Shown here piece by piece: positions 16,277 to 23,156 of a stretch of DNA of 64,000 bases; the stretch's first letter is position 1, and each line of letters opens with the position of its first letter. The stretch covers positions 82,197 through 146,196 of the forward strand of contig JAGIAZ010000005.1 of assembly GCA_017744605.1 (NCBI GenBank). The letters are read 5' to 3'. The notes under the pieces were generated by a model. That model was not told where the DNA came from. It was given only the letters and a program-made list of their open reading frames with translations, and did no database searches. A program made the position numbers and the translations under genes. The DNA comes from Sphingobium sp. Its GTDB lineage: Bacteria; Pseudomonadota; Alphaproteobacteria; Sphingomonadales; Sphingomonadaceae.

Positions 16277-17674
16277 TCAGGTGCGAACTGCGGGGTAGGA
16301 GAATTCGGAAGGTAACAGGCCGACCCGCCATGCCTGCGCTTCCAAAACGGACTTGATGTTGCTGGGAACACCCTCACAAATATCGCCATTCCGAGGGCAT
16401 TCGGCGAAGAGAAAGCGGCCCGGATTTGGCAGTCCGTCGAGCTTAATTTCGATGAGGCTGCCGTGCATTGGGTCAGGATCGCGATCGATGACCTTATGGG
16501 GAATGGCACCCGACTTGATGCCGCGAGCCCAACCGACACAGGCCAAGCCAGCCGCTCGCTGTTCCACATTCTCGCAACGGAGAATCTCGGCGGGATCGAT
16601 TTCGTCGCGATTGACGACCCAATTTGCCGGTAGGCGCGTACCGTGCCACGCGAACAGGGCAGACCCATCTCGCCATGCGCAGAATGGCCCATCTTCGCCG
16701 TGCGGCCGATTGCCCGCATCGACTGTTAAAATCGATGGACGATCCGAGATCATGCAAAAATCTGGATGCATTATCCGCGGGCCAGAATGCTCAGCCAGCG
16801 CGCGCCAGTGGTTCCATTTCGAATAATCTAGAGGTAGCTGAGCCACGTCCTGAAAGAAGCTCAAATAAGCATCCTCACCGGCCCATTGATTGCCGCCTGA
16901 CCACATCTGATAAGCATTTGCCGCGCAGCGAAGGCCGAAATCGCCGACCCCGATCTCGTGCGCAAGCTGGCGCATGTCAGCAGGCACATAATACCAGTTT
17001 GAGAGATCATCCCCGGTCGCATCCCTGGTCGCATCCCTGGTCGCAGCCCTGGTCGCATCCCAGGTCGCAGCCCTGGTCGCAGCCCCGGTCGCAGCCCTGG
17101 TCGCAGCCCCGGTCGCATCCCCGGTCGCATCCCCGGTCGCATCCCCGGTCGCAGCCCTGGTCGCAGCCCAGGTCGCAGCCCAGGTCGCATCCCCGGTCGC
17201 ATCCCTGGTCGCAGCCCCGGTCGCAGCCCAGGTCGCATCCCAGGTCGCATCCCTGGTCGCAGCCCCGGTCGCAGCCCAGGTCGCAGCCCAGGTCGCAGCC
17301 CAGGTCGCATCCCCGGTCGCATCCCTGGTCGCAGCCCCGGTCGCAGCCCAGGTCGCAGCCCTGGTCGCAGCCCTGGTCGCATCCCCGGTCGCAGCCCCGG
17401 TCGCAGCCCTGGTCGCAGCCCCTTTGCTGTGCCGGTGCCAAATGGAAGCGGCGAAACCGCCTGCAAAGGCCAGCACGAACGGAGATGGCACGAATACGAT
17501 ATGTTTCGGCGCCGGAAGATTGGCAGCGGCATAGAGACCAAGAACCGCCGAGCGGCAAATTTCACGATCCAGATCCGTCATGGCAGCCGTGGACATCGCG
17601 TTGGCGATCCAGCGATCACGCCATTCGGGGAAACGAGCGCGATGCTCGGGTATGAGTTCGTATTTCTTGCTCAT
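16277..17674 (-). CDS. DUF6745-like protein with 34 tandem tetrapeptide repeats
   Basis: A 465-residue protein in three parts. Residues 1-84 are a helical N-terminal domain (ELIPEHRARFPEWRDRWIAN). Residues of about 85-220 are 34 perfect-register copies of [A/D]-A-T-[R/W/G]. Then a globular C-terminal domain contains DRPSILTVDAGNRPHGEDGP and CAWRDGSALFAWHGTRLP, a pattern I associate with DUF6745 (recalled, not searched). Only two of four repeat positions vary. The start overlaps the upstream gene by ATGA. Function is unknown; the repeats could make a helical or solenoid spacer. Confidence 0.75.
   Translation of the reverse strand: MSKKYELIPEHRARFPEWRDRWIANAMSTAAMTDLDREICRSAVLGLYAAANLPAPKHIVFVPSPFVLAFAGGFAASIWHRHSKGAATRAATGAATGDATRAATRAATWAATGAATRDATGDATWAATWAATWAATGAATRDATWDATWAATGAATRDATGDATWAATWAATRAATGDATGDATGDATGAATRAATGAATRAATWDATRAATRDATRDATGDDLSNWYYVPADMRQLAHEIGVGDFGLRCAANAYQMWSGGNQWAGEDAYLSFFQDVAQLPLDYSKWNHWRALAEHSGPRIMHPDFCMISDRPSILTVDAGNRPHGEDGPFCAWRDGSALFAWHGTRLPANWVVNRDEIDPAEILRCENVEQRAAGLACVGWARGIKSGAIPHKVIDRDPDPMHGSLIEIKLDGLPNPGRFLFAECPRNGDICEGVPSNIKSVLEAQAWRVGLLPSEFSYPAVRT
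17016..17423 (-). repeat. 34 x 12-bp in-frame coding microsatellite
   Basis: Unit on the + strand is GTCGCAKCCCNG, 34 copies without a single indel. Only the K position (Ala/Asp codon) and the N position (first base of Arg/Trp/Gly codon) change. By unit: 12 R, 13 G and 9 W; 21 A and 13 D. All frames remain open because 12 is divisible by 3, which creates several spurious ORFs. Confidence 0.97.
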
Positions 17675-18000
17675 GCACTTCCTCCTATAATCCCGTTGAT
17701 CTCCGCCTCACGGAGCCCGGCGCCGCGCAGCAATTCGGTGTCGCGGTTGCGGCGGCGCTCCACGGCCTTGCGATCGGCAAACGCCTCAATATCGGCGGTC
17801 CAGCGCTCATAGAGGAACGGCGCGCGGGTCCGGGCGATGTCGCGCTGGAATTGCGCGGCGGTGTCGGCGGCGTTGTGCAACCCCATCGCGCGCATCTTGC
17901 TCTCGGCCTCGATGAGCCGGGTCATGATGGTGTCGCCTACCGTCGGCTCTGAGCCGGGCAGGTTCATGGCGGCGAGGATGTTAGGGGTGCGAGCGTTCAT
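17671..18000 (-). CDS. Hypothetical phage protein (109 aa)
   Basis: A helical, charged protein (TIMTRLIEAESKMRAMGLHN, YERWTADIEAFADRKAVERR) with no recognised domain. It overlaps both neighbours by 4 bases (ATGA), so it is translated as part of the leftward operon. It lies directly upstream of the repeat protein and may work with it. Confidence 0.7.
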   Translation of the reverse strand: MNARTPNILAAMNLPGSEPTVGDTIMTRLIEAESKMRAMGLHNAADTAAQFQRDIARTRAPFLYERWTADIEAFADRKAVERRRNRDTELLRGAGLREAEINGIIGGSA

Positions 18001-18254
18001 GCCGCCACCCCGATCACAACCTGCACGCCATTGGCGGCAGCGCGGGCGAACATCCTGTCAAGCGGATGACGCATATCGGGAGCGCCGATCTCGGGGCAGC
18101 GGCGGTCCTTGGTGCGTGCCGTGCGATCCAGCCACATGAACAGCCGCAGCGCGCTATCGTCGCTCAGTGGGTTCTCGCGACCCTCGTTCATCAGCTCCGT
18201 GACGGTGAACGTCCGGGCCGTTGCGCGGCGGGGAAGGATTGCGGTGTGCTGCAT
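17997..18254 (-). CDS. First gene of the leftward operon, hypothetical (85 aa)
   Basis: Starts MQHTAILPRRATARTFTVTE with GAGG five bases upstream; the ORF-track start 18 codons earlier runs into the operator region. No domain recognised. Its start is 28 bases downstream of the operator pair at 18283-18334, so it is presumably the first gene repressed in the lysogen. Confidence 0.65.
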   Translation of the reverse strand: MQHTAILPRRATARTFTVTELMNEGRENPLSDDSALRLFMWLDRTARTKDRRCPEIGAPDMRHPLDRMFARAAANGVQVVIGVAA

Positions 18255-18282
18255 GGTGTCCTCGCGGTTGATGCGGGGACGT

Positions 18283-18304
18283 AAAGCACATCTAAATGTG
18301 CCAT
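18283..18304. promoter_or_regulatory. Left operator site 1 (OL1-like)
   Basis: AAAGCACAT-CTAA-ATGTGCCAT, 16 of 18 arm positions matching the consensus AAAGCACAT-N4-ATGTGCTTT. It lies upstream of the leftward operon. Its centre is 30 bases from the next site. Confidence 0.75.
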
Positions 18305-18312
18305 GCAACAGA

Positions 18313-18334
18313 AAAGAACATAGAGATGTGCTTT
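18313..18334. promoter_or_regulatory. Left operator site 2 (OL2-like)
   Basis: AAAGAACAT-AGAG-ATGTGCTTT, 17 of 18 arm positions matching the same consensus. With the neighbouring site it forms a pair about three helical turns apart. Confidence 0.75.
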
Positions 18335-18350
18335 TATGGTGCGCGACGCG

Positions 18351-18473
18351 TCACTGCAGCTCGATGGTCTCACCCGGCTTGCACATGGCGATCTCGAACC
18401 GCCGTGTCGGGCCGCGCTTGTTCGGGTAATCAGCGCCGACGATGGCGAGGGAGAGCTGGCGGGGCTGCGGCAC
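18351..18473 (-). pseudogene. Truncated HIRAN-like domain ORF (40 aa)
   Basis: Too short for the ORF track. From a GTG it reads VPQPRQLSLAIVGADYP, then NKRGPTRRFEIAMCKPGETI and a stop. This resembles the first half of HIRAN domains (DNA-end or damaged-DNA binding), where ..VG..YPN...R..E...C.PGE is followed by a second half that is missing here. The stop is 17 bases from the operator pair. It is probably a remnant, though a functional mini-protein is possible. The HIRAN match is from memory. Confidence 0.45.
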
Positions 18474-18486
18474 GTGGCTTGAGCAG

Positions 18487-18927
18487 CTATGCGGTCGGAA
18501 TGAACTTAACTGCTATGCCGACGATGGCGGCGATGATCGTCATCAAGATTCCCATCTTCACGAGAAAGTTGTGAAGCTTCGTATCGATCCAATCCTTCGT
18601 CGGGAGATTATCGACCTTCACCTTGATTTCGGCAACCTCGACCGGCAGCCCAATCAGCTTGTCGAGATCGGCGCGAATGTGTTTCACTTCCGCCTCCAAT
18701 ACTGCAACTCGCGCTTCCATCCCTGGCCCTCCGGGTCCGCCTCCTGTGCCGCCGGTTTGAGATGGAGGCAAGTCTCGACCTCCGCCGCCGCCCAGCAAAG
18801 CATCGGTGAATGCTACGATTGCAGGCTTTATATTTGATTGCACCGCTTTCGACGCAAGAGGCGTTTTCTGGGATAGCTGGGAGCCAGTATCCGCGACCAG
18901 CCTCAAATGCTCATTCTGCATCGCCAT
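18487..18927 (-). CDS. Coiled-coil protein with C-terminal TM anchor
   Basis: A 146-residue protein: variable N-terminal region, a Gly-rich linker (LLGGGGG, then TGGTGGGPGGPG), a heptad coiled coil (MEARVAVLEAEVKHIRADLD), and one C-terminal TM helix (FLVKMGILMTIIAAIVGIAV). The coil-plus-tail-anchor layout resembles XhlA-type and holin-associated phage proteins. It overlaps the upstream gene end by 17 bases. It is located between repressor and left operator, so it is likely transcribed with the repressor in the lysogen. Confidence 0.7.
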   Translation of the reverse strand: MAMQNEHLRLVADTGSQLSQKTPLASKAVQSNIKPAIVAFTDALLGGGGGRDLPPSQTGGTGGGPGGPGMEARVAVLEAEVKHIRADLDKLIGLPVEVAEIKVKVDNLPTKDWIDTKLHNFLVKMGILMTIIAAIVGIAVKFIPTA

Positions 18928-19243
18928 CGCTGTCTATATCCTCGCCCTGCTGTGCCTGTAGGTCGTCGAATGCCTTCTGAAATGACGTGACAATCGACGG
19001 CAGCATAACATGAGGGATGGCTATCGTGATATTCGGTCGAAGCGCGGGACTTTTGGCGCCCGGGGCCGGATTAAACACAATCTCTGCAAGCACAAATCGA
19101 TGAATTGCGCCTGCCGAAGCGTGCCCAACGACCTGTTCCACAATGAGAGTCGGCGTGTCACGCCACGCAACTTGCGGCCCATTGTCTTCATTCGAGGGCG
19201 GCAAGCTTTCATCCGAAGCTTTGGCATCTTCGTCTTTGCTCAT
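18911..19243 (-). CDS. Hypothetical acidic protein of the immunity-region cassette
   Basis: A 110-residue protein starting MSKDEDAKASDESLPPSNED, with a GGGGGATT ribosome site five bases upstream; the ORF-track start is 24 codons too early. The middle is beta-rich (VAWRDTPTLIVEQVVGHASA, HRFVLAEIVFNPAPGA) and the tail acidic. No domain recognised. It is coupled to the coiled-coil/TM gene and follows the nuclease gene. Confidence 0.65.
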   Translation of the reverse strand: MSKDEDAKASDESLPPSNEDNGPQVAWRDTPTLIVEQVVGHASAGAIHRFVLAEIVFNPAPGAKSPALRPNITIAIPHVMLPSIVTSFQKAFDDLQAQQGEDIDSDGDAE

Positions 19244-19335
19244 CCAATCCCCCGTCGATTCGCTATTGCCACGCCACCTAATCACTAAGTCGATGCCGCG
19301 CAAATACGCTATCATCTATAAGCTCGCGAGCCTCA

Positions 19336-19734
19336 TCAACACCACGGATGCCGCGCCCCATCCCACTTCCGAGCAAGGCCGCGCGAGATCAATTCCGAAC
19401 CAACCGATTCCCCATCGCGCACAAGCACCCGAAGTTGCCGCCCATAGCGGTCGACCTGGCGGCCGTTCACACGCAGCTCGAACGCGCCGGCATTGACCCA
19501 TGCGAGCAGCACCTGCGTGGCACGATCGCCGAGCGCCTTTTCGGCCGGGCATTTGGGCTGATGCGTCTCCGGCGCGTCGATGTCGCTGATCCTGATTTTG
19601 ACGCGGTCGATCCATAGCGTGTCGCCATCGACAACGCAGTTCATGCCGCCGCCGGTGTGGCAGAAGGTGAAGGTGCGCGGTGGGATTGGGGTGCAGTTGG
19701 TTGCGCAGGATGCGGCCAAGACTAGAAAAATCAT
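19336..19734 (-). CDS. Exported staphylococcal-nuclease-like protein (SNase/thermonuclease family)
   Basis: A 132-residue protein. A short hydrophobic N terminus ends in a cysteine (MIFLVLAASCATN), so it is secreted or a lipoprotein with a weak lipobox. The SNase fold is clear: VVDGDTLWI, VKIRISDIDAPETHQPKC and the Arg-bearing DRYGRQLRVLV, ending GLARKWDG-xx-PWC. Active-site Arg/Asp/Glu positions appear kept. Several cysteines suggest a periplasmic location with disulfides. It overlaps the upstream Rap1a/Tai-like gene by 4 bases. It would hydrolyse DNA or RNA outside the cytoplasm. Confidence 0.85.
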   Translation of the reverse strand: MIFLVLAASCATNCTPIPPRTFTFCHTGGGMNCVVDGDTLWIDRVKIRISDIDAPETHQPKCPAEKALGDRATQVLLAWVNAGAFELRVNGRQVDRYGRQLRVLVRDGESVGSELISRGLARKWDGARHPWC

Positions 19735-20153
19735 TTGGTCTTTGGGGCCGAGAAGACCGCGCCGCCGGTCGCTGGATCAAAAGTTATCACTCGCCCATCG
19801 GGACACGGCCAAGCATGACTATAGGCGATTAACGCTAGAACTTCCCAACGAGCATGGCGACGCTCTGGATGGTCTCGAAGTTCGGCCAGAAAAATATCGC
19901 GCGTTTGACTGTTTGCAGTCACATCGGGCCGGCAAATCACCTTCGTAGCGCCTAATACCGCCTCCTGACCAGAGAGATACCCATCCAGACGACCTAGGCA
20001 CAATCCAAGGAAAAAACTGTCAGTTGCTTGGCAAAAGCCCAGCATAGCATTGCCAGAATGCATATCTGACTGTGCGATCACTTCCTGAGGAGCGACGGTA
20101 AGAAGCCAACCTGTCGCCGCAACAATTAGAGGAATGTCCCGCCAAAACCTCAT
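19731..20153 (-). CDS. Exported Rap1a/Tai-family protein
   Basis: A 140-residue protein with a signal peptide (DIPLIVAATGWLLTVAPQEV). The mature part shows LGLCLGRLDGYLSGQEAVLG, VICRPDVTANSQTRDIFLAE, LRDHPERRHARWEVLALIAY and a final AWPCP. The paired cysteines and the DxPExRH helix match the Rap1a/Tai family, which includes immunity proteins against T6SS peptidoglycan amidases. No effector is encoded beside it. It lies between the repressor and the exported nuclease and is coupled to the nuclease by ATGA. Confidence 0.75.
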   Translation of the reverse strand: MRFWRDIPLIVAATGWLLTVAPQEVIAQSDMHSGNAMLGFCQATDSFFLGLCLGRLDGYLSGQEAVLGATKVICRPDVTANSQTRDIFLAELRDHPERRHARWEVLALIAYSHAWPCPDGRVITFDPATGGAVFSAPKTK

Positions 20154-20223
20154 TTCCCCCTCCGAATTTTAGAGATCCCGTCAACGCCAGACATCCGCCA
20201 AGAATTTGCACATTTTCCACCTG

Positions 20224-20919
20224 TCAAACCACGCGCGGGCGATAGTCTCCAACTACGAGACCCTTAATTTCGATAGTGTTGACGCCGGCTGGCGGATTGC
20301 GTGGATCAATCGGAGCTTGATGTTCAGGGTCATTGCTCTGCGGCCATAGCCAAGGCTTGCCATCGATCTCGCGCAGAAGCTTCACCGTAGCCTCGATCAG
20401 GCCGTCATCGGCATGGCTATAGACGATCACATGGTCACCATCGCGCGGCGGCCTGGCGTCGAGAACATCAACCCAAATTACGATAGCGCCCTCGCGGTAC
20501 TCCCGGTCCATGGACGAACCGCGGACCTCGAGCGCCTTAGCGTGGCGTTTAAACCGATTCGGAACCGGCACGTCAACCGGATACCAGTCCTCTCTGTCCC
20601 ACTCCACGGCCTCTCTGAAATCCCCTGCCTGGACATGTCCTGCGACAATTATCTCGACCGGCTTTGTGATCTCCGGCTTTTCGCCGCTCAGTTCCCAAGA
20701 GGGAACGCCCGCAACGCGCGCCAACTTCGCATAGGTGCGGAGATCGAGTCCATCCGAATGGCCATTAAGGAAATTGTAGAGCGAGTTTTTCCCCACGCCC
20801 GCTTCCTTGGCCCAAGTGCCAGGACGCAGACGCCGATCCAGCATGAATTTCCGCAGAAGGTCGCGTTTTTGGTCGGGTGACAGGGCCATGCGGCGACGGC
20901 TAACAGAATAGAAGCCCAT
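20224..20919 (-). CDS. Phage repressor, S24 (CI/LexA-like) with HTH
   Basis: A 231-residue regulator. The N-terminal HTH is around residues 25-70 (DRRLRPGTWAKEAGVGKNSL). The C-terminal S24 peptidase/dimerisation domain has a likely Ala98-Gly99 self-cleavage site (GHVQAGDF), nucleophile Ser136 (VRGSSMD) and Lys180 (EATVKLL), so RecA-stimulated induction is expected. The start is ATG 20919, inside an operator-like site and nearly leaderless, or ATG 20889; the ORF-track start at 20982 would read through both operators. It is divergent from the Cro-like gene. Confidence 0.9.
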   Translation of the reverse strand: MGFYSVSRRRMALSPDQKRDLLRKFMLDRRLRPGTWAKEAGVGKNSLYNFLNGHSDGLDLRTYAKLARVAGVPSWELSGEKPEITKPVEIIVAGHVQAGDFREAVEWDREDWYPVDVPVPNRFKRHAKALEVRGSSMDREYREGAIVIWVDVLDARPPRDGDHVIVYSHADDGLIEATVKLLREIDGKPWLWPQSNDPEHQAPIDPRNPPAGVNTIEIKGLVVGDYRPRVV

Positions 20920-20932
20920 CCTGATGTGTTTC
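20911..20932. promoter_or_regulatory. Right operator site, degenerate (OR2-like)
   Basis: GAAGCCCAT-CCTG-ATGTGTTTC, 14 of 18 arm positions matching the operator consensus. It overlaps the repressor start codon at 20919. Start-to-start distance to the perfect site is 31 bases. Confidence 0.55.
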
Positions 20933-20941
20933 TGCTCTTGA

Positions 20942-20963
20942 AAAGCACATCCATATGTGCTTT
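20942..20963. promoter_or_regulatory. Right operator site, perfect palindrome (OR1-like)
   Basis: AAAGCACAT-CCAT-ATGTGCTTT, 9-bp perfect arms with a 4-base spacer, in the gap between the divergent repressor and Cro-like genes. It defines the operator consensus used for the other three sites. Confidence 0.85.
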
Positions 20964-20973
20964 GTGACCCGAC

Positions 20974-21180
20974 ATGGTTCATGAGATCATCAAGCGTGTG
21001 CGCGAGACCCTAGCCCAGCCGGGGATGAGCAAGCATAAACTGGCCATCGTCGCTGGCCTGCACCGCAACACTCTGCGTGACGTAGACGATCCGGACTGGA
21101 ACCCATCGGCCGCAACGTTGGCCGCTCTTGAGCCACATATCGTTGGCAGTGAAGTCGAAGCCTCCCCGGAGGCCGCATGA
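20974..21180 (+). CDS. Cro-like HTH protein, first gene of the rightward early operon
   Basis: A 68-residue protein with a helix-turn-helix (MSKHKLAIVAGLHRNTLRDV) and a helical N-terminal extension. It starts 10 bases after the perfect operator and is divergent from the repressor, the position of Cro in lambdoid phages. No ribosome site is evident before ATG 20974, so it may be leaderless. It is inferred to compete for the same operators. Confidence 0.75.
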   Translation: MVHEIIKRVRETLAQPGMSKHKLAIVAGLHRNTLRDVDDPDWNPSAATLAALEPHIVGSEVEASPEAA

Positions 21181-21389
21181 CCATGCAGGATGAAATTGAC
21201 GCTCTGCGCGCTGCTACGGCCGAGCGTTTGACAGCATCGTCCGCACGGTTGCCAGCAGTCCAGTCGCCTGAGCTTTCCCGTGCTCTCCGTGGAGCACGTC
21301 AACATGATGATCCATACCCTGTAAAAGGGCTTCGATCCGTTCTGGCGAAAATCCTTCCTCGCGCATGGCGTAAAGGAGGTTCGCGATGA
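21177..21389 (+). CDS. Possible short early protein (70 aa)
   Basis: Begins MTMQDEIDALRAATAERLTA with GGAGG five bases upstream and an ATGA overlap with the Cro-like gene. Most of it lies antisense to a better-looking ORF at 21214-21456, and codon quality falls after the first 20 residues. It could be a real short protein or the remnant of a rightward gene cut by an inserted antisense gene. Confidence 0.35.
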   Translation: MTMQDEIDALRAATAERLTASSARLPAVQSPELSRALRGARQHDDPYPVKGLRSVLAKILPRAWRKGGSR

Positions 21390-21456
21390 AGATCGCGTGC
21401 ATGCTCCATAAATTGGCGATGCTGTGGGTAACGACCTCACGGTCTTCTGGTGACAT
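21214..21456 (-). CDS. Antisense hypothetical protein inside the early operon (80 aa)
   Basis: Reads MSPEDREVVTHSIANLWSMH, then AIFIANLLYAMREEGFSPER and a GMDHHVDVLH segment; composition and wobble GC look coding. A strong ribosome site (GGAGGGAGA) sits six bases before ATG. It points against the rightward operon, so it needs its own leftward promoter, and its transcript would be antisense to the Cro-proximal message. Function unknown. Confidence 0.6.
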   Translation of the reverse strand: MSPEDREVVTHSIANLWSMHAIFIANLLYAMREEGFSPERIEALLQGMDHHVDVLHGEHGKAQATGLLATVRTMLSNARP

Positions 21457-21488
21457 GTCGATTCTCCCTCCGAAGGGAGAGCTATAGC

Positions 21489-21797
21489 ATGAGGGACGCC
21501 CAACTCCTCGCGGACCTCGCCCGCGTGAAGGCGATCTTCCAGCTGCGCGCCGTCTGCACAGCCATTGGCATTGATCCCATCCATCGCGCCTCCGCTCCCA
21601 CTGGCGTCGCGATGGACTGGTCTACGGGTCGGGAAGCTCTCTCTCCTCGCCTCCCGACCCGTAGTGCCGACGCTGGCTCCCACCTCCATGCGTCGGCGAA
21701 CATCGGCAAGCACGAGGGGTATCAGCTCGCCGATGCTGAATGTTGTTCGTCCCATGCCGTAGCGTCTAATTCGAACGAGGATCACGATCATGCGTGA
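21489..21797 (+). CDS. Hypothetical early protein (102 aa)
   Basis: Begins MRDAQLLADLARVKAIFQLR with GGAGAG seven bases upstream. The first half has strong coding wobble; the second half is of lower complexity. A long open frame on the other strand (20979-21893) was judged a shadow because it lacks a ribosome site. It overlaps the next HTH gene by 8 bases. No domain recognised. Confidence 0.55.
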   Translation: MRDAQLLADLARVKAIFQLRAVCTAIGIDPIHRASAPTGVAMDWSTGREALSPRLPTRSADAGSHLHASANIGKHEGYQLADAECCSSHAVASNSNEDHDHA

Positions 21798-22218
21798 CGT
21801 TGATGACATCATGCGCGAACGCCAGCTGGCCGTGCGCCGTGAAATCGATCGTCGCGGCATCGCCATAAAGGCAATTGCATTCGACGCCGGCATCTCCCGC
21901 GAGACGCTGCTGAGCTATTTCCCCGGCGGCGAGAACCGCAAGCCCGCCGTTATCCCAACATCGGTCGTGTTCGCGATCATCGAGGGCAACGCACTTCCTC
22001 TTGAGCTGGTGTCCATGCTGCTACCCGATGGTGCGATGGTCGTCCGCGTACCGGAGGAAATCGATCACGATGTTCTCTGTGAAGCGATGCAGGCCTATCT
22101 CGAAGAGAAGGCCCGCGCGCACCGCCTGGACAGCCCCATGGGCCCGGCAATCGCTCCGTGTGAGCATGACAAGCTGACACGGCTTGCTGTCGTCGCAGGA
22201 ACGGCGGTGGCGGCATGA
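21790..22218 (+). CDS. HTH regulator, early operon (CII-position)
   Basis: A 142-residue protein with an N-terminal HTH (RRGIAIKAIAFDAGISRETL, LLSYFPGGEN) and a helical C-terminal part (EEIDHDVLCEAMQAYLEEKA). It is the second DNA-binding protein after the Cro-like gene, where lambdoid phages carry CII; the sequence does not show that it is a CII homologue. Confidence 0.7.
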   Translation: MRDVDDIMRERQLAVRREIDRRGIAIKAIAFDAGISRETLLSYFPGGENRKPAVIPTSVVFAIIEGNALPLELVSMLLPDGAMVVRVPEEIDHDVLCEAMQAYLEEKARAHRLDSPMGPAIAPCEHDKLTRLAVVAGTAVAA

Positions 22219-22316
22219 CCTTCGCCCTGCTCCTCACCCTCGTCGCAGGCACCATCCTGCGTGCCCGCCATGCTGTTCCCGCTTTCCTTGAGCGCATTCC
22301 AGACGGGGAGCGGTGA
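22215..22316 (+). CDS. Possible 33-aa hydrophobic peptide
   Basis: Starts in an ATGA overlap with the HTH gene: MTFALLLTLVAGTILRARHA, then a short charged end. It could be a small membrane peptide or chance. Only the overlap and the hydrophobic start support it. Confidence 0.35.
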   Translation: MTFALLLTLVAGTILRARHAVPAFLERIPDGER

Positions 22317-22352
22317 GTCCCCATCCCAATACACACTGAGGAGGAAGAGAAG

Positions 22353-23156
22353 ATGAACGCTTTGGTGCCGATCGAGCAGAGTAACGTGGCAGCGTACCGC
22401 GCCTCCACGGACGCTGCCGAGCTTTGCAAGGAGATCGTGGTCGCCACGGCCACGAATATTCAGGGCCGCAAATATGTCTGTGTCGAGGGCTGGCAAGCGA
22501 TTGCTGTGGCCCATGGGTGCGCGGCTTCTGCCCACTCTGTCGAGCGTGTCGATGGCGGAATCCGTGCCATCGGACAGGTTCGCCGCATGTCGGACGGGAC
22601 CGTTCTGGCCGAGGCCGAGGGCTTTGTCGGTGAGGACGAAACCACTTGGTTCGGCGGCGAACAGACTACCAAATGGGGCACGAAAAATCTACCGAAAAGG
22701 CCGGATTACGCCATTCGTGCCATGGCGCAGACGCGTGCGATCAGTCGCGCCTGTCGCTCGGCATTCGCCCATGTCGTGGTCATGATGAACGCCAATCTTT
22801 CGACGACGCCGGCCGAGGAAGTGCCGAGCGGCGGGTTCGAGGATGCGCAAGACGCCGAGTTCGTCGAGGTCGCAACCAAGCCGGTCGCGCGCGAGAAGAT
22901 GGACGGACCATTCCCGACGAAGACGGCGCTCAAGAAGGCGGCTGACAACTTCATCGGCGATCTGCGCAAGGTGGCCGAACTCGGCGAACTGGAAGCGATC
23001 CTTTCGGCGCCCTCTACGCAGGCCCTCAAGGAACAGCTCAAGCGCTGCTGGCCCGGCTATCTCGACGGCCGCGACATGCCGGAAGAGTTCGAGCCAATCA
23101 TCGACATGGTCAACCGCCTCCGCGAAGAGATGGCCGTACCGGAGGCCGCGGAATGA
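22353..23156 (+). CDS. Putative phage single-strand annealing / recombination protein
   Basis: A 267-residue protein with GAGGAG upstream. The core has [37 protein letters not shown] and [20 protein letters not shown], followed by TPAEEVP. The YAIRxMAQTRAxSxACR pattern is common in phage proteins placed beside SSB and of presumed ERF/Rad52-like recombination role; I cannot confirm the family by eye. The C-terminal third is helical. It ends in an ATGA overlap with the SSB gene, which supports a DNA-metabolism role. Confidence 0.6.
   Translation: MNALVPIEQSNVAAYRASTDAAELCKEIVVATATNIQGRKYVCVEGWQAIAVAHGCAASAHSVERVDGGIRAIGQVRRMSDGTVLAEAEGFVGEDETTWFGGEQTTKWGTKNLPKRPDYAIRAMAQTRAISRACRSAFAHVVVMMNANLSTTPAEEVPSGGFEDAQDAEFVEVATKPVAREKMDGPFPTKTALKKAADNFIGDLRKVAELGELEAILSAPSTQALKEQLKRCWPGYLDGRDMPEEFEPIIDMVNRLREEMAVPEAAE

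Noticed and set aside
17016-17423. Possible CRISPR array
   Set aside because: Units are 12 bp, back to back with no spacers, and in frame inside a gene; there are no cas genes in the window.
16624-17655. Long + strand and alternative - strand ORFs across the 12-bp repeats (SQPWSHPRS-, GLRPGMRPG- and GCDQGCDLG-type proteins)
   Set aside because: A 12-bp repeat without stops keeps all frames open. Only the frame of the 465-aa protein continues into non-repetitive coding-like sequence on both sides and has ATGA coupling.
20979-21893. 304-aa leftward ORF opposite the early operon
   Set aside because: Shadow. It lacks a ribosome site, is low-complexity over most of its length, and lies opposite three rightward genes with ribosome sites and overlaps.
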